From NCBI RefSeq assembly GCF_004458765.1, contig NZ_SPJX01000410.1, positions 87,574 through 151,573 of the forward strand: 64,000 bases of DNA, given 5' to 3'. The notes beneath the pieces were generated by a model, which saw only the letters and a program-made list of their open reading frames with translations, was not told the DNA's origin and did not search any database. Position 1 is the first letter of the stretch, and the number at the start of each line of letters is the position of its first letter. A program made the position numbers and the translations under genes. Source of the stretch: Microvirga pakistanensis. Lineage in GTDB: Bacteria > Pseudomonadota > Alphaproteobacteria > Rhizobiales > Beijerinckiaceae. Of this stretch, positions 55,420-63,201 are shown piece after piece.

Positions 55420-58400
55420 ATGAGTTTCACCGAGCTTTTCATTCGCCGCCCCGTCTTGTCGATGGTGGTCAGCCTCCTGATCCTGCTGCTCGGCGCGCAG
55501 GGTCTGATGAACCTGCAGGTGCGCCAGTACCCGGAGGTCAAGGAGACCACGATCACGGTCACGACGACCTATGTGGGTGCCAGTGCCGACCTCATTCAGG
55601 GCTTCATCAGCACGCCCATCGCCAAATCCGTGTCGAGCGCGGAAGGCGTGGATTATGTGACCACGCAGAGCCGCCAGGGCGTCAGCACGGTCTCCGTGCG
55701 CATGCGCCTGAACACGGACCCGAACGCGGCGCTCACCGAGGTCACCGCCAAGGTGCAGCAGGTGCGCGCGCAGCTTCCCTCCGAAGCCGAAGACCCGGTG
55801 ATCGTGAAGGGGACGGGCCAGAGCTTCGCCCTCATGTACATCACCTTCGCCAGCACGGAGATGAACCCGGAGCAGGTCTCCGAGTTCTTGACACGCGTCG
55901 TGCAGCCGCGTTTCGCGACGCTCGAGGGCGTCGGCAACGCCGAGATCCTCGGCGGGCGCGATTTCGCCATGCGCGTGTGGATTGATCCCGTGCGGCTCGC
56001 CGCCCGCGGCGTGACGGCGGGCGATGTGGTGCAGGCGATCAACGCCAACAACTTCCTGGCCGCTCCCGGCAAGACGAAGAACGAGTACGTGGCCTACACG
56101 CTCGACATGCAGACCACGCTGCAGACGCCCGAAACCTTCGGGGCGCTGCCGATCCGCTCGAACGGCGATCAGGTCGTGCGCCTGCGTGACGTGGCCGAAG
56201 TGGAGCTGGGGCCGGAGAGCACGGACACGATCGTCAGCTTCAACGGCAGCGAGGGGACCTTCATCGGCATCACGCCGACCCCGTCGGCCAATCCCCTGAC
56301 CGTCGCCGAGGAGGTGACGAGGGCCATCGATTCGATCAGGCCGACCCTGCCCAAGGGCATGACGGTCGAGATCGTCTACGATGCCTCGAACTTCATCTCG
56401 GCTTCGATCGAGGAAGTGTTCAAGACCATCGGCGAAGCGGCGCTCATCGTCGTGGTGGTGATCCTGCTGTTCCTCGGCTCGTTCCGGTCGGTTCTGATAC
56501 CCGTGGTGACGATCCCGCTCTCCCTTGTGGGCGTATGCTTCTTCCTCTACGCGCTGGGATACTCGATCAACCTTCTGACCCTGCTGGCCATGGTGCTGGC
56601 CATCGGTCTCGTGGTGGACGACGCCATCGTGGTGCTGGAGAACATCCATCGCCACATCGAAGAGGGGCTCAAGCCCGTCGAGGCGGCCATCGTGGGCATG
56701 AAGGAGATCTTCCTGCCCATCGTGTCGATGACCATCACGCTCGCGGCGGTTTATGCACCCATCGGCTTCACTCAGGGACTGACGGGCTCGCTCTTCCGCG
56801 AGTTTGCCTTCACCTTGGCGGGCTCGGTGATCATCTCCGGCATCATCGCCGTGACGCTCTCGCCGATGATGTCCTCGAAGCTCCTGAAGTCGCATGGTTC
56901 GCAGGGCCGGTTCGCGGCTTTCGTGGACCGCACCTTCACGCGGCTCGAGAACTGGTATGCGCGACGCCTCAAAGGCTCGCTCGACTATCGGGCCGTGACG
57001 CTCGTGATCGTTGCGGTTCTGCTCGGCACCACGGTTTTCCTGTTCACGAAGACCAGTTCCGAACTGGCGCCGGAAGAGGATCAGGGCGCCTATCTCGGCA
57101 TCCTGAACGTGCCGAAATATGCGACTCCCGAATACACTCAGGCGTTCTCCAAACAGTTCACCAATGCAGCCGAGAAGATCCCTGAGATCGACGACAGCTT
57201 CCTGATCATCGGCATCGACGGCGGTGGCGGCGGCTTCTTCGGCTTCAAGCTCAAGGAATGGAGCGAGCGCGAGAAGAAGGGCGAGGCCACCAAGCAGGAT
57301 ATTCAGAACCTGTTGAATGAGAATGCCGGTGTTCAGGCCTTCGCATTCGCGCCTCCGTCCCTGCCAGGTGGCGGTGACGGTCTGCCGGTTCAATATGTGC
57401 TGCGCACGATCGGCGATTCCGCTCAGGCCTTCGAGGTTGCTGAGCAGATCCGCCAGCGTGCCATGAAGTCCGGCAAGTTCATCGTGGTGCAGAACTCGAT
57501 CTCCTATGAGACACCGCGCGCACGGATCATCATCGACCGTGACCGGGCCGCCGCGCTCGGCGTGCAGGTCTCCGAGATCGGCAACACACTGGGTGCACTG
57601 GTTGGTGGTGCATCGATCTCGAAGTTCGACCGCGACAACCGCAGCTACGACGTGGTGAGCCAGGTGCGCCAGCAGGATCGCCTCAATCCGGAGCGTCTGG
57701 CCGAGTACTACGTGCGCGCCTCAGACGGCTCCATGGTGCCACTCTCCGCCCTCGTCAGCATCAAGACGGATGCGGCGCCTGCGGTGATCGAACAGTTCAA
57801 CCAGCTCAACGCGGCTACCGTCTCGGCATTGCCTCTGCCTGGCGTGACCACGTCAGAGGGCCTGGCCACCCTGCGCTCGATCGGGCAGGAGGTTATGCCC
57901 CAGGGCTTCTATGAGGACTACGCCGGTCAGTCGCGGCTCGAGGTGCAGGAAGGAAGCTCCATCTTTCTCGCCTTCGGCCTTGCCATCATCGTGATCTACC
58001 TGGTGCTGGCGGCCCAGTTCGAGAGCTTCCGCGACCCCTTCATCATCATGATGTCGGTGCCGCTCTCCATGTTCGGCGCCATGATCTTCCTGAACCTGGG
58101 CCTGGCAACGCTCAACATCTACACCCAGGTGGGTCTGATTACCCTGGTGGGCCTGATCACGAAGCACGGCATCCTGATGGTGGAGTTCGCCAATGAACTG
58201 AAGGAGAAGCGCGGCGTCAGCAAGCGCGAGGCCATTCAGGAAGCCGCGCGTGTCCGCCTGCGCCCGATTCTCATGACGACGGCCGCCATGGTGCTCGGTG
58301 TCGCCCCGCTGCTTTATGCGAGCGGCGCCGGTGCGGCGGCTCGCTTCTCGATGGGCCTCGTGATCGCGTCGGGCATGTCTATCGGCACGATTTTCACGCT

Positions 58401-58503
58401 CTTCGTGGTGCCGATGTTCTACACCTACATATCGAAGGAAACCGCGAGGAGCGAACGGGTAAGCGAAGCGCCCGCCCCCCATCGGGCGCTTGCGGCGGAG
58501 TAA
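55420..58503 (+). CDS. RND-family multidrug efflux permease
   Basis: A 1027-residue proton-driven pump of the AcrB/MexB/MdtB superfamily. It begins FTELFIRRPVLSMVVSLLIL, has GVDYVTTQSRQGVSTVSVRM in the porter domain and the proton-relay Asp400-Asp401 in VLAIGLVVDDAIVVLENIHRH. The second half repeats the layout (LAFGLAIIVIYLVLAAQFESF, LVGLITKHGILMVEFANEL). The length and GLVVDD motif mark a hydrophobe/amphiphile exporter. It is controlled with its adaptor by the divergent TetR protein and ends at a strong terminator. Confidence 0.95.
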   Translation: MSFTELFIRRPVLSMVVSLLILLLGAQGLMNLQVRQYPEVKETTITVTTTYVGASADLIQGFISTPIAKSVSSAEGVDYVTTQSRQGVSTVSVRMRLNTDPNAALTEVTAKVQQVRAQLPSEAEDPVIVKGTGQSFALMYITFASTEMNPEQVSEFLTRVVQPRFATLEGVGNAEILGGRDFAMRVWIDPVRLAARGVTAGDVVQAINANNFLAAPGKTKNEYVAYTLDMQTTLQTPETFGALPIRSNGDQVVRLRDVAEVELGPESTDTIVSFNGSEGTFIGITPTPSANPLTVAEEVTRAIDSIRPTLPKGMTVEIVYDASNFISASIEEVFKTIGEAALIVVVVILLFLGSFRSVLIPVVTIPLSLVGVCFFLYALGYSINLLTLLAMVLAIGLVVDDAIVVLENIHRHIEEGLKPVEAAIVGMKEIFLPIVSMTITLAAVYAPIGFTQGLTGSLFREFAFTLAGSVIISGIIAVTLSPMMSSKLLKSHGSQGRFAAFVDRTFTRLENWYARRLKGSLDYRAVTLVIVAVLLGTTVFLFTKTSSELAPEEDQGAYLGILNVPKYATPEYTQAFSKQFTNAAEKIPEIDDSFLIIGIDGGGGGFFGFKLKEWSEREKKGEATKQDIQNLLNENAGVQAFAFAPPSLPGGGDGLPVQYVLRTIGDSAQAFEVAEQIRQRAMKSGKFIVVQNSISYETPRARIIIDRDRAAALGVQVSEIGNTLGALVGGASISKFDRDNRSYDVVSQVRQQDRLNPERLAEYYVRASDGSMVPLSALVSIKTDAAPAVIEQFNQLNAATVSALPLPGVTTSEGLATLRSIGQEVMPQGFYEDYAGQSRLEVQEGSSIFLAFGLAIIVIYLVLAAQFESFRDPFIIMMSVPLSMFGAMIFLNLGLATLNIYTQVGLITLVGLITKHGILMVEFANELKEKRGVSKREAIQEAARVRLRPILMTTAAMVLGVAPLLYASGAGAAARFSMGLVIASGMSIGTIFTLFVVPMFYTYISKETARSERVSEAPAPHRALAAE

Positions 58504-58508
58504 ACAGC

Positions 58509-58538
58509 AAAAGGCCGGACAGTGTCCGGCCTTTTCGC
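58509..58538 (+). terminator. Rho-independent terminator after the RND pump
   Basis: A perfect 12-bp inverted repeat (AAAAGGCCGGAC, GTCCGGCCTTTT) with a 3-nt loop, starting five bases after the pump stop and with TTTT in the second arm. The AAAA arm gives it some activity for the converging Fur-like gene too. Confidence 0.88.
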
Positions 58539-58599
58539 ATTTCTCTTAGAGGGCTGGGGCGATCGGCGCCTCGACCCTGTGGATGTGGTCACGTCAACC

Positions 58600-59052
58600 T
58601 TAGCGGCTCAGCTCGCCTTCGACTTCCATGAAGGGCGAGACCGACTTGAACCCGGCCTGCTCGGCAGCCTTGCGGACGGCCTCTGCCACTTCCGTGGAGT
58701 GGACCTCGATAGTCTCGCCCGTCTTCGAATCGACGAACATGATCTTCATGGCGTTCACGTCCGGCTGGCCGTGGGAGACCACATAGGAGTTCTGCGTGGC
58801 GAGACGGTGAACGAGGCCGGCATCGCGCAGGAAGTCGAGGGCACGATAAATCGTGACCGGCGCCAGACGCTTCTTGTCGCTGCTGAGGCGGTCGACCAAA
58901 TCATAGGCACCCACGGGGCCACCGCTCTGGACCAGCTCGCGGTAAACACGCTCGCGAATTGGCGTCAGGCGAAGATTGTTCTGGCGGCAAAGGTCATCCG
59001 CACGACGAAGGAGGTTCTCTTCTTCTTCCTTCCTGAGGGCTCTTGTGCTCAT
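58600..59052 (-). CDS. Fur-superfamily protein related to Zur but lacking metal ligands
   Basis: A 150-residue protein with a well-kept winged helix (LRLTPIRERVYRELVQSGG, AYDLVDRLSSDKKRLAPVTIYRALDFLRDAGLVHRL) very close to Zur. The metal-binding half is degraded: the Zur Cys after NSYVV is Ser93, the CxxC pair is replaced by VDSK (107-110), the HHH cluster is absent, and the protein ends (EGELSR) where the second CxxC should be. Its only Cys is Cys22. DNA binding is likely; zinc sensing is not, at least by known sites. The ATG at 59052 is chosen over a GTG/ATG slightly upstream. An intact Zur-like gene lies 200 bases upstream on the same strand. Confidence 0.82.
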   Translation of the reverse strand: MSTRALRKEEEENLLRRADDLCRQNNLRLTPIRERVYRELVQSGGPVGAYDLVDRLSSDKKRLAPVTIYRALDFLRDAGLVHRLATQNSYVVSHGQPDVNAMKIMFVDSKTGETIEVHSTEVAEAVRKAAEQAGFKSVSPFMEVEGELSR

Positions 59053-59077
59053 GGACCACACTCCTGTTATTTCAAAA

Positions 59078-59095
59078 CCTATTCATTCATATAGG
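59078..59095. promoter_or_regulatory. Inverted repeat before the Fur-like gene
   Basis: CCTAT and ATAGG separated by 8 AT-rich bases, 26 bases before the start of the metal-ligand-free Fur-like gene. It may be an operator or part of the promoter; only symmetry and location support this. Confidence 0.3.
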
Positions 59096-59212
59096 GGAAC
59101 CGGTTCTTGAACAATGTGCTATCGTTGCAACCAGGCCTTGCAATTCTGCATTTTCCCCAGAAGAATCTGGCGAAATAGCAGACGACACTCTCTTACGTCG
59201 AATTGCCGCTAA

Positions 59213-59225
59213 GTAATAACATTAC
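59213..59225. promoter_or_regulatory. Zur-box-like palindrome
   Basis: GTAATAACATTAC, with 5-bp perfect arms around a 3-bp centre, lies in the 200-bp gap between the Zur-like gene and the Fur-like gene, 160 bases upstream of the latter. GTAAT...ATTAC arms resemble Zur operators, but the usual box is longer. TTACGTAA overlaps its right arm. Confidence 0.4.
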
Positions 59226-59253
59226 GTAAAACGACAAGTTCCAAAATGTCGCA

Positions 59254-59661
59254 TCACTTGGAGCAGACCTCGCATAAACCGCGGATTTCAACCGTAACCT
59301 TCTTTGAACAGAAGGAATGGTCGTCGCTCCATTGGGTCAGTCGCTCATTGATACTGGGATCGCTGAACTCTGTGACGATCCCGCAATTCTCGCAAATGGC
59401 AAAGGCTGCCATCTCATGATGATGAGGGTGCTTGCACACCACATAGGCGTTCAGGCTCTCCAGCCGGTGGGCCAGCCCTTTCTCGATGAGTTTGTCGAGG
59501 GAGCGGTAGACGGTCGGGGGCGTCACGGGTCCCTTGGCCCGCAGCCTGTCGAGCACTTCGTAGGCCGACAGGGGATTCTGGGCGGCGCTCAGAATCCGAT
59601 GCACGCGCTTTTGCGTGTCGTTCAATTCCTCGAGGGCGTGGTGATGATGGTTCGCGGCCAT
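59254..59661 (-). CDS. zur: Zur-like zinc-responsive regulator (Fur family)
   Basis: A 135-residue metalloregulator. Winged helix: SAYEVLDRLRAKGPVTPPTVYRSLDKLIEKGLAHRLESLNAY. Metal sites are complete: Cys76, His78 and His80-82, Cys90-x2-Cys93 (CENCG), Glu98, His115 and Cys130-x2-Cys133, giving the structural Cys4 and the regulatory site. The N terminus carries a HHHH run (5-8). VVCKHPHHHEMAAFAIC is typical of Zur rather than Fur, PerR or Irr. It should repress zinc uptake when zinc is plentiful; no znu genes are in the window. It is in tandem with the ligand-free paralogue. Confidence 0.85.
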   Translation of the reverse strand: MAANHHHHALEELNDTQKRVHRILSAAQNPLSAYEVLDRLRAKGPVTPPTVYRSLDKLIEKGLAHRLESLNAYVVCKHPHHHEMAAFAICENCGIVTEFSDPSINERLTQWSDDHSFCSKKVTVEIRGLCEVCSK

Positions 59662-59778
59662 GACGGGATCGGTTTATGGAGAAGGCTGGTCAGCCTTATA
59701 CGTCATGATTGCGGGGTCGAATTCAAGGCGTAAGACCTCAGGCCTTGCCCGACGGATCGGGAATGTGCCAGGGTCGGA

Positions 59779-59802
59779 GCCGTCCCGCCTCGACGGGACG
59801 GC
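59779..59802 (-). terminator. Hairpin after the Gfo/Idh/MocA gene
   Basis: A perfect 9-bp GC-rich inverted repeat with a 6-nt loop, 12 bases beyond the stop of the sugar operon's last gene. No T-tract follows on the minus strand. Confidence 0.5.
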
Positions 59803-59813
59803 GCCCCATCGGG

Positions 59814-60989
59814 TCAAATCTCCACCCAGGCAGCTTTCTCCTGCGAAGACCGAACGGCCGCTTCGATGAAGCGCACCCCGCGCACTCCGTCCTCGACGGT
59901 GGGCACCTGAAGCGAGAACGGGTTGGGCTCACGCCCTTCCATCCGGGCGGCGATCTGCTCCGCCACGTCAGCATAGAGCTGAGCGAAGCCTTCGAGATAA
60001 CCCTCAGGATGCCCGCCGGGAATGCGCGAGGCCGCGCGCGATACTTCGTTTGCGCCATAGCCATTGCGGCGAATGATCCGAGGCGGCTCGCCGAGAGGCG
60101 AAAACAGCAGAAGATTCGGATTCTCCTGGTGCCACTCGAGGCCTGCCTTATCGCCATAGACGCGAATCCGCAGGCCGTTCTCCAGACCTGACGCAACCTG
60201 GCTGCACCAGAGCATCCCCCTCGCTCCGGAAGCAAAGCGCAGCATCATATGAGCATTGTCATCGAGCCTGCGGCCCTGCACGAAGGTGTGGAGCTCGGCT
60301 GACAAGGAAGCGACCTCGTCGCCGGTGATGAATTCGGCGAGATTGAAGGCATGGGTGCCGATATCGCCGACGGCTCCGGCAGGACCGGAACGAGAGGGAT
60401 CCGTGCGCCACTCGGCCTGTTTGCTGCCGGTTTCCTCGACACGCGTCGCGAGCCAATCCTGCGCGTACTCCACCTGCACCACGCGGATCGCGCCGAGCTC
60501 GCCTCCCGCCACCATGGCGCGGGCCTGACGCACCAGCGGATAGCCGGTGTAATTGTGCGTGACGGCGAAGATCAGTCCGGACTCGCGCGCGAGCTGCGCA
60601 AGCCTGTCGGCTTCCTGCCGCGTCGTGGTCAGAGGCTTGTCGCAGATCACATGAATGCCGGCTTTGAGGAACGCTTCGGCAGCGGCGGCATGCGCATGGT
60701 TCGGCGTGACGATAGCGACCGCGTCGATGCCGTCCTCACGCTCCGCTTCGCGCTGCGCCATGTCCTGGAAGCTGCCGTAGCTGCGGTCTGTCGGCAGGAG
60801 CAGATCCTCTCCCGAAAGGCGGGCCCGCTCCGGGTCCGACGAAAGCGCGCCGGCGACCAACTCCCAGCGGTCGTCGAGCCGGGCGGCGATGCGGTGCACG
60901 GCGCCGATGAAGGCGCCGCGCCCGCCGCCGACCATTCCCAAGCGGAGGCGGCGGTTGAGTTTCTGGTCGCGCGATCCTGCAATGGTCAT
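59814..60989 (-). CDS. Gfo/Idh/MocA-family oxidoreductase
   Basis: A 391-residue NAD(P)-dependent sugar or inositol dehydrogenase. Rossmann motif RLGMVGGGRGAFIGAVHR, substrate-site Lys in VICDKPLTTTRQEA (the family EKP), and GDIGTHAFNLAEFITGDEV with the conserved His. Members oxidise inositol, glucosides and related polyols. It is the last gene of an operon with a TIM-barrel isomerase (13 bp upstream), a ribose-type binding protein and a permease, so it acts on the imported sugar or polyol. The exact substrate cannot be assigned. Confidence 0.9.
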   Translation of the reverse strand: MTIAGSRDQKLNRRLRLGMVGGGRGAFIGAVHRIAARLDDRWELVAGALSSDPERARLSGEDLLLPTDRSYGSFQDMAQREAEREDGIDAVAIVTPNHAHAAAAEAFLKAGIHVICDKPLTTTRQEADRLAQLARESGLIFAVTHNYTGYPLVRQARAMVAGGELGAIRVVQVEYAQDWLATRVEETGSKQAEWRTDPSRSGPAGAVGDIGTHAFNLAEFITGDEVASLSAELHTFVQGRRLDDNAHMMLRFASGARGMLWCSQVASGLENGLRIRVYGDKAGLEWHQENPNLLLFSPLGEPPRIIRRNGYGANEVSRAASRIPGGHPEGYLEGFAQLYADVAEQIAARMEGREPNPFSLQVPTVEDGVRGVRFIEAAVRSSQEKAAWVEI

Positions 60990-61002
60990 GGCGTCATCTC
61001 CC

Positions 61003-62061
61003 TCACGCGCTGATGCCCAGCAGCCGGCGATTGGCTGCCTCGTCCGTGCCGCCCGCCGCGAAATCGTCGAAGGCTTTTTCCGTCACGCGGATGATATGCG
61101 CCTTGATGAACTCCGCGCCTTCCCGCGCCCCGTCCTCCGGATGCTTCAGGGCGCATTCCCATTCCAGCACCGCCCAGGAATTGTAATCGTACTGCGCGAG
61201 CTTGGAGAAGATGGCGTTGAAATCCACCTGACCATCGCCGAGCGAGCGGAAGCGGCCTGCGCGATTGATCCAGCTCTCGTAGCCGCCATAGACGCCGATG
61301 CGACCCGATGGGTTGAACTCCGCATCCTTGGCATGAAACGCCTTGATGCGCTCGTGATAGAGATCGATGAAGGCGATGTAATCGAGCTGCTGCAGCAGGA
61401 AGTGACTGGGATCGTAGTTGATGCAGGCGCGCCTGTGTCCACCGACCGCATCCACGAAGCGCTCGAAGGTCGCGCCGTCATGGATGTCCTCTCCCGGATG
61501 GATCTCGTAGCAGACGTCGCAATCCGCTTCCTCATAGGCATCGAGAATGGGCCTCCAGCGACGTCCCAGCTCTTCGAAGGCCGTTTCGATCAGTCCGGCG
61601 GGACGTTGCGGCCAAGGGTACATGAATGGCCAGGCGAGCGCGCCGGGAAAGGTGACGCTGGCTTTTAGTCCCAGGCGCTTGGAGGCTTTCGCGGCCATCG
61701 TCATCTGCTCCACGGCCCAGGCCTGCCGCACCCTCGGATTGCCGCGCACTTCGGGAGCGGCGAACCCCTCGAAGGCTTCGTCATAGGCGGGGTGAACGGC
61801 GACGAGCTGCCCCTGCAGGTGGGTCGACAGTTCCGTGATCTCCATTCCATGCGAGCGGACGACACCTTGGATTTCATCGCAATAGGCTTCCGAGTCGGAG
61901 GCCTTCTTCAGGTCGAAGAGGCGCGCATCCCAGGTGGGAATCTGGACGCCCTTATAGCCGAGGGAGGCAGCCCAGCGGCAGATCGAATCGAGCGAATTGA
62001 AAGGCGCTTCATCGCCTGCGAATTGCGCGAGGAAGAGGCCTGGGCCCTTCATGGTCTTCAT
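61003..62061 (-). CDS. Sugar phosphate isomerase/epimerase (xylose isomerase-like TIM barrel)
   Basis: A 352-residue AP-endonuclease-2-type TIM barrel. Metal-ligand regions are visible: CDVCYEIHPGEDIHDG, HRRACINYDPSHFLLQ, FHAKDAEFNP and WAVLEWECAL, which carry the Glu, Asp, His and Glu expected for a divalent-metal isomerase. Such proteins pair with Gfo/Idh dehydrogenases in inositol and sugar breakdown. GGGAG precedes the ATG at 62061 by seven bases. A hairpin (62148-62173) separates it from the binding-protein gene upstream. Confidence 0.9.
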   Translation of the reverse strand: MKTMKGPGLFLAQFAGDEAPFNSLDSICRWAASLGYKGVQIPTWDARLFDLKKASDSEAYCDEIQGVVRSHGMEITELSTHLQGQLVAVHPAYDEAFEGFAAPEVRGNPRVRQAWAVEQMTMAAKASKRLGLKASVTFPGALAWPFMYPWPQRPAGLIETAFEELGRRWRPILDAYEEADCDVCYEIHPGEDIHDGATFERFVDAVGGHRRACINYDPSHFLLQQLDYIAFIDLYHERIKAFHAKDAEFNPSGRIGVYGGYESWINRAGRFRSLGDGQVDFNAIFSKLAQYDYNSWAVLEWECALKHPEDGAREGAEFIKAHIIRVTEKAFDDFAAGGTDEAANRRLLGISA

Positions 62062-62147
62062 GGGTGAACTCCCAAAGCTGTGGCTGCGAAAGAAGGCGAA
62101 ACAGGCAAGGGGAAGCCGCTTGCGGAGAGCAGGCAGCTTGCCGTTGC

Positions 62148-62173
62148 CTCGCCCCTCGGCGAGGAGGGGCGAG
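62148..62173 (-). other. Intercistronic hairpin after the sugar-binding-protein gene
   Basis: A perfect 10-bp inverted repeat (CTCGCCCCTC, GAGGGGCGAG) with a 6-nt loop, 12 bases after the binding-protein stop on the minus strand. No T-tract is present. Its position mirrors the hairpins after ugpB and dppA. Confidence 0.55.
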
Positions 62174-62185
62174 AGCCCGCAGCCG

Positions 62186-63136
62186 TTAGAACGGCGAGTC
62201 GGGGAAGAAGTGCTCCTTGGCGTTGTCCTTGGTGATCAGCTGAGCGTTGAGCACGTAGGTGCCGCGCATGGGGGCGTTCGTATAGAAATGCGCCGCGGTC
62301 ACGCCCATCGCCGTGGAGATCATCGACGGCGGATAGGACACGTCGGCCGGGATCATCTTGTCGCCGTCCATCACCTTCTTGATCATGTCCTTCATGCCAG
62401 CGCCGCCGAGAACGAACTTGATATCCTCGCGCTTGGCCTGACGGATCGCCTCCATGACGCCGAGTGCCATGTCATCGTCGGACGCCCAGACGGCGTCGAT
62501 CTTCGGGTGCTTCGACAGGAAGTCCTGCATCACCTTGAAGGCGTCGTCGCGGTTCCAGTTGGCGTATTGCTTGTCGATCACCTTCACGCCCGAGCCCTCA
62601 AGCGCCTTCTCGAAGTTCGACACGCGTTCCTCGTCGATCACTGTCGGAATGCCGCGGAAGACGACCACGTTGCCCTGCTTCAGGTTGTCGACGAAGTACT
62701 TGCCCGCCACGCGGCCGAATTCCGGATTGTTGCCGGCCACGTAGATGTCCTGGATCGACGGGTCCTTCAGGCCACGGTCCACGACTGTGATGAAGGTGCC
62801 GCGCTTCTTCACTTCACGGGCCGGGTTCGTCAGCTCGTCCGAGTTGAAGGGCAGGACGACCAGCGCATCGACCTTTTGAGCCATCAGATCGTCAAGGGCG
62901 TTCGCCTGGGATGCGCCATCGGGCGAGGTCTTCACGATCACCTTCAGACCCGGATAGCCTTTTTCGAGCTGCTTGGCGGTTTCCTGCGCATGATAGACCA
63001 CGCCGCCGGTCCAGCCGTGCGTGGCGGCCGGAATCGAGACGGCGATCGTCACGTTCTTCTGCTGCGCCATCGCACCCGTCGCCAAGCCTGTCATCAGGCC
63101 TGCGGCGAGAGCGAATTTCAGTGCCGTTGCTTTCAT
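62186..63136 (-). CDS. Ribose-type sugar ABC transporter substrate-binding protein
   Basis: A 316-residue periplasmic binding protein (Peripla_BP_4, RbsB-like). Signal peptide about 1-25 (LKFALAAGLMTGLATGAMAQ). Mature fold: VTIAVSIPAATHGWTGGVVYHA, VDALVVLPFNSDELTNP, and the hinge VWASDDDMALGVMEAIRQA. The ATG at 63136 starts the signal sequence; frame upstream is the intergenic region and permease. It follows a RbsC-like permease by 65 bp. The ligand is probably a sugar or polyol. Confidence 0.92.
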   Translation of the reverse strand: MKATALKFALAAGLMTGLATGAMAQQKNVTIAVSIPAATHGWTGGVVYHAQETAKQLEKGYPGLKVIVKTSPDGASQANALDDLMAQKVDALVVLPFNSDELTNPAREVKKRGTFITVVDRGLKDPSIQDIYVAGNNPEFGRVAGKYFVDNLKQGNVVVFRGIPTVIDEERVSNFEKALEGSGVKVIDKQYANWNRDDAFKVMQDFLSKHPKIDAVWASDDDMALGVMEAIRQAKREDIKFVLGGAGMKDMIKKVMDGDKMIPADVSYPPSMISTAMGVTAAHFYTNAPMRGTYVLNAQLITKDNAKEHFFPDSPF

Positions 63137-63201
63137 CTGTTCCTCCCAGAAGGGTTTGGCTTCAAACCTTGTGTCCTTTGATCCGGAGACTTCGCCCCGG
63201 T

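Noticed and set aside
54208..57393. A 1061-codon open frame on the minus strand, opposite the RND adaptor and pump
   Set aside because: It is rich in His, Asp, Arg and Gly with no domain, and exactly mirrors the codon pattern of the strongly supported RND genes; a typical high-GC antisense artefact.
55420..58503. Considered whether the RND gene might be a tandem pair (MdtB/MdtC)
   Set aside because: A single 1027-residue permease is encoded; no second RND gene follows before the terminator.
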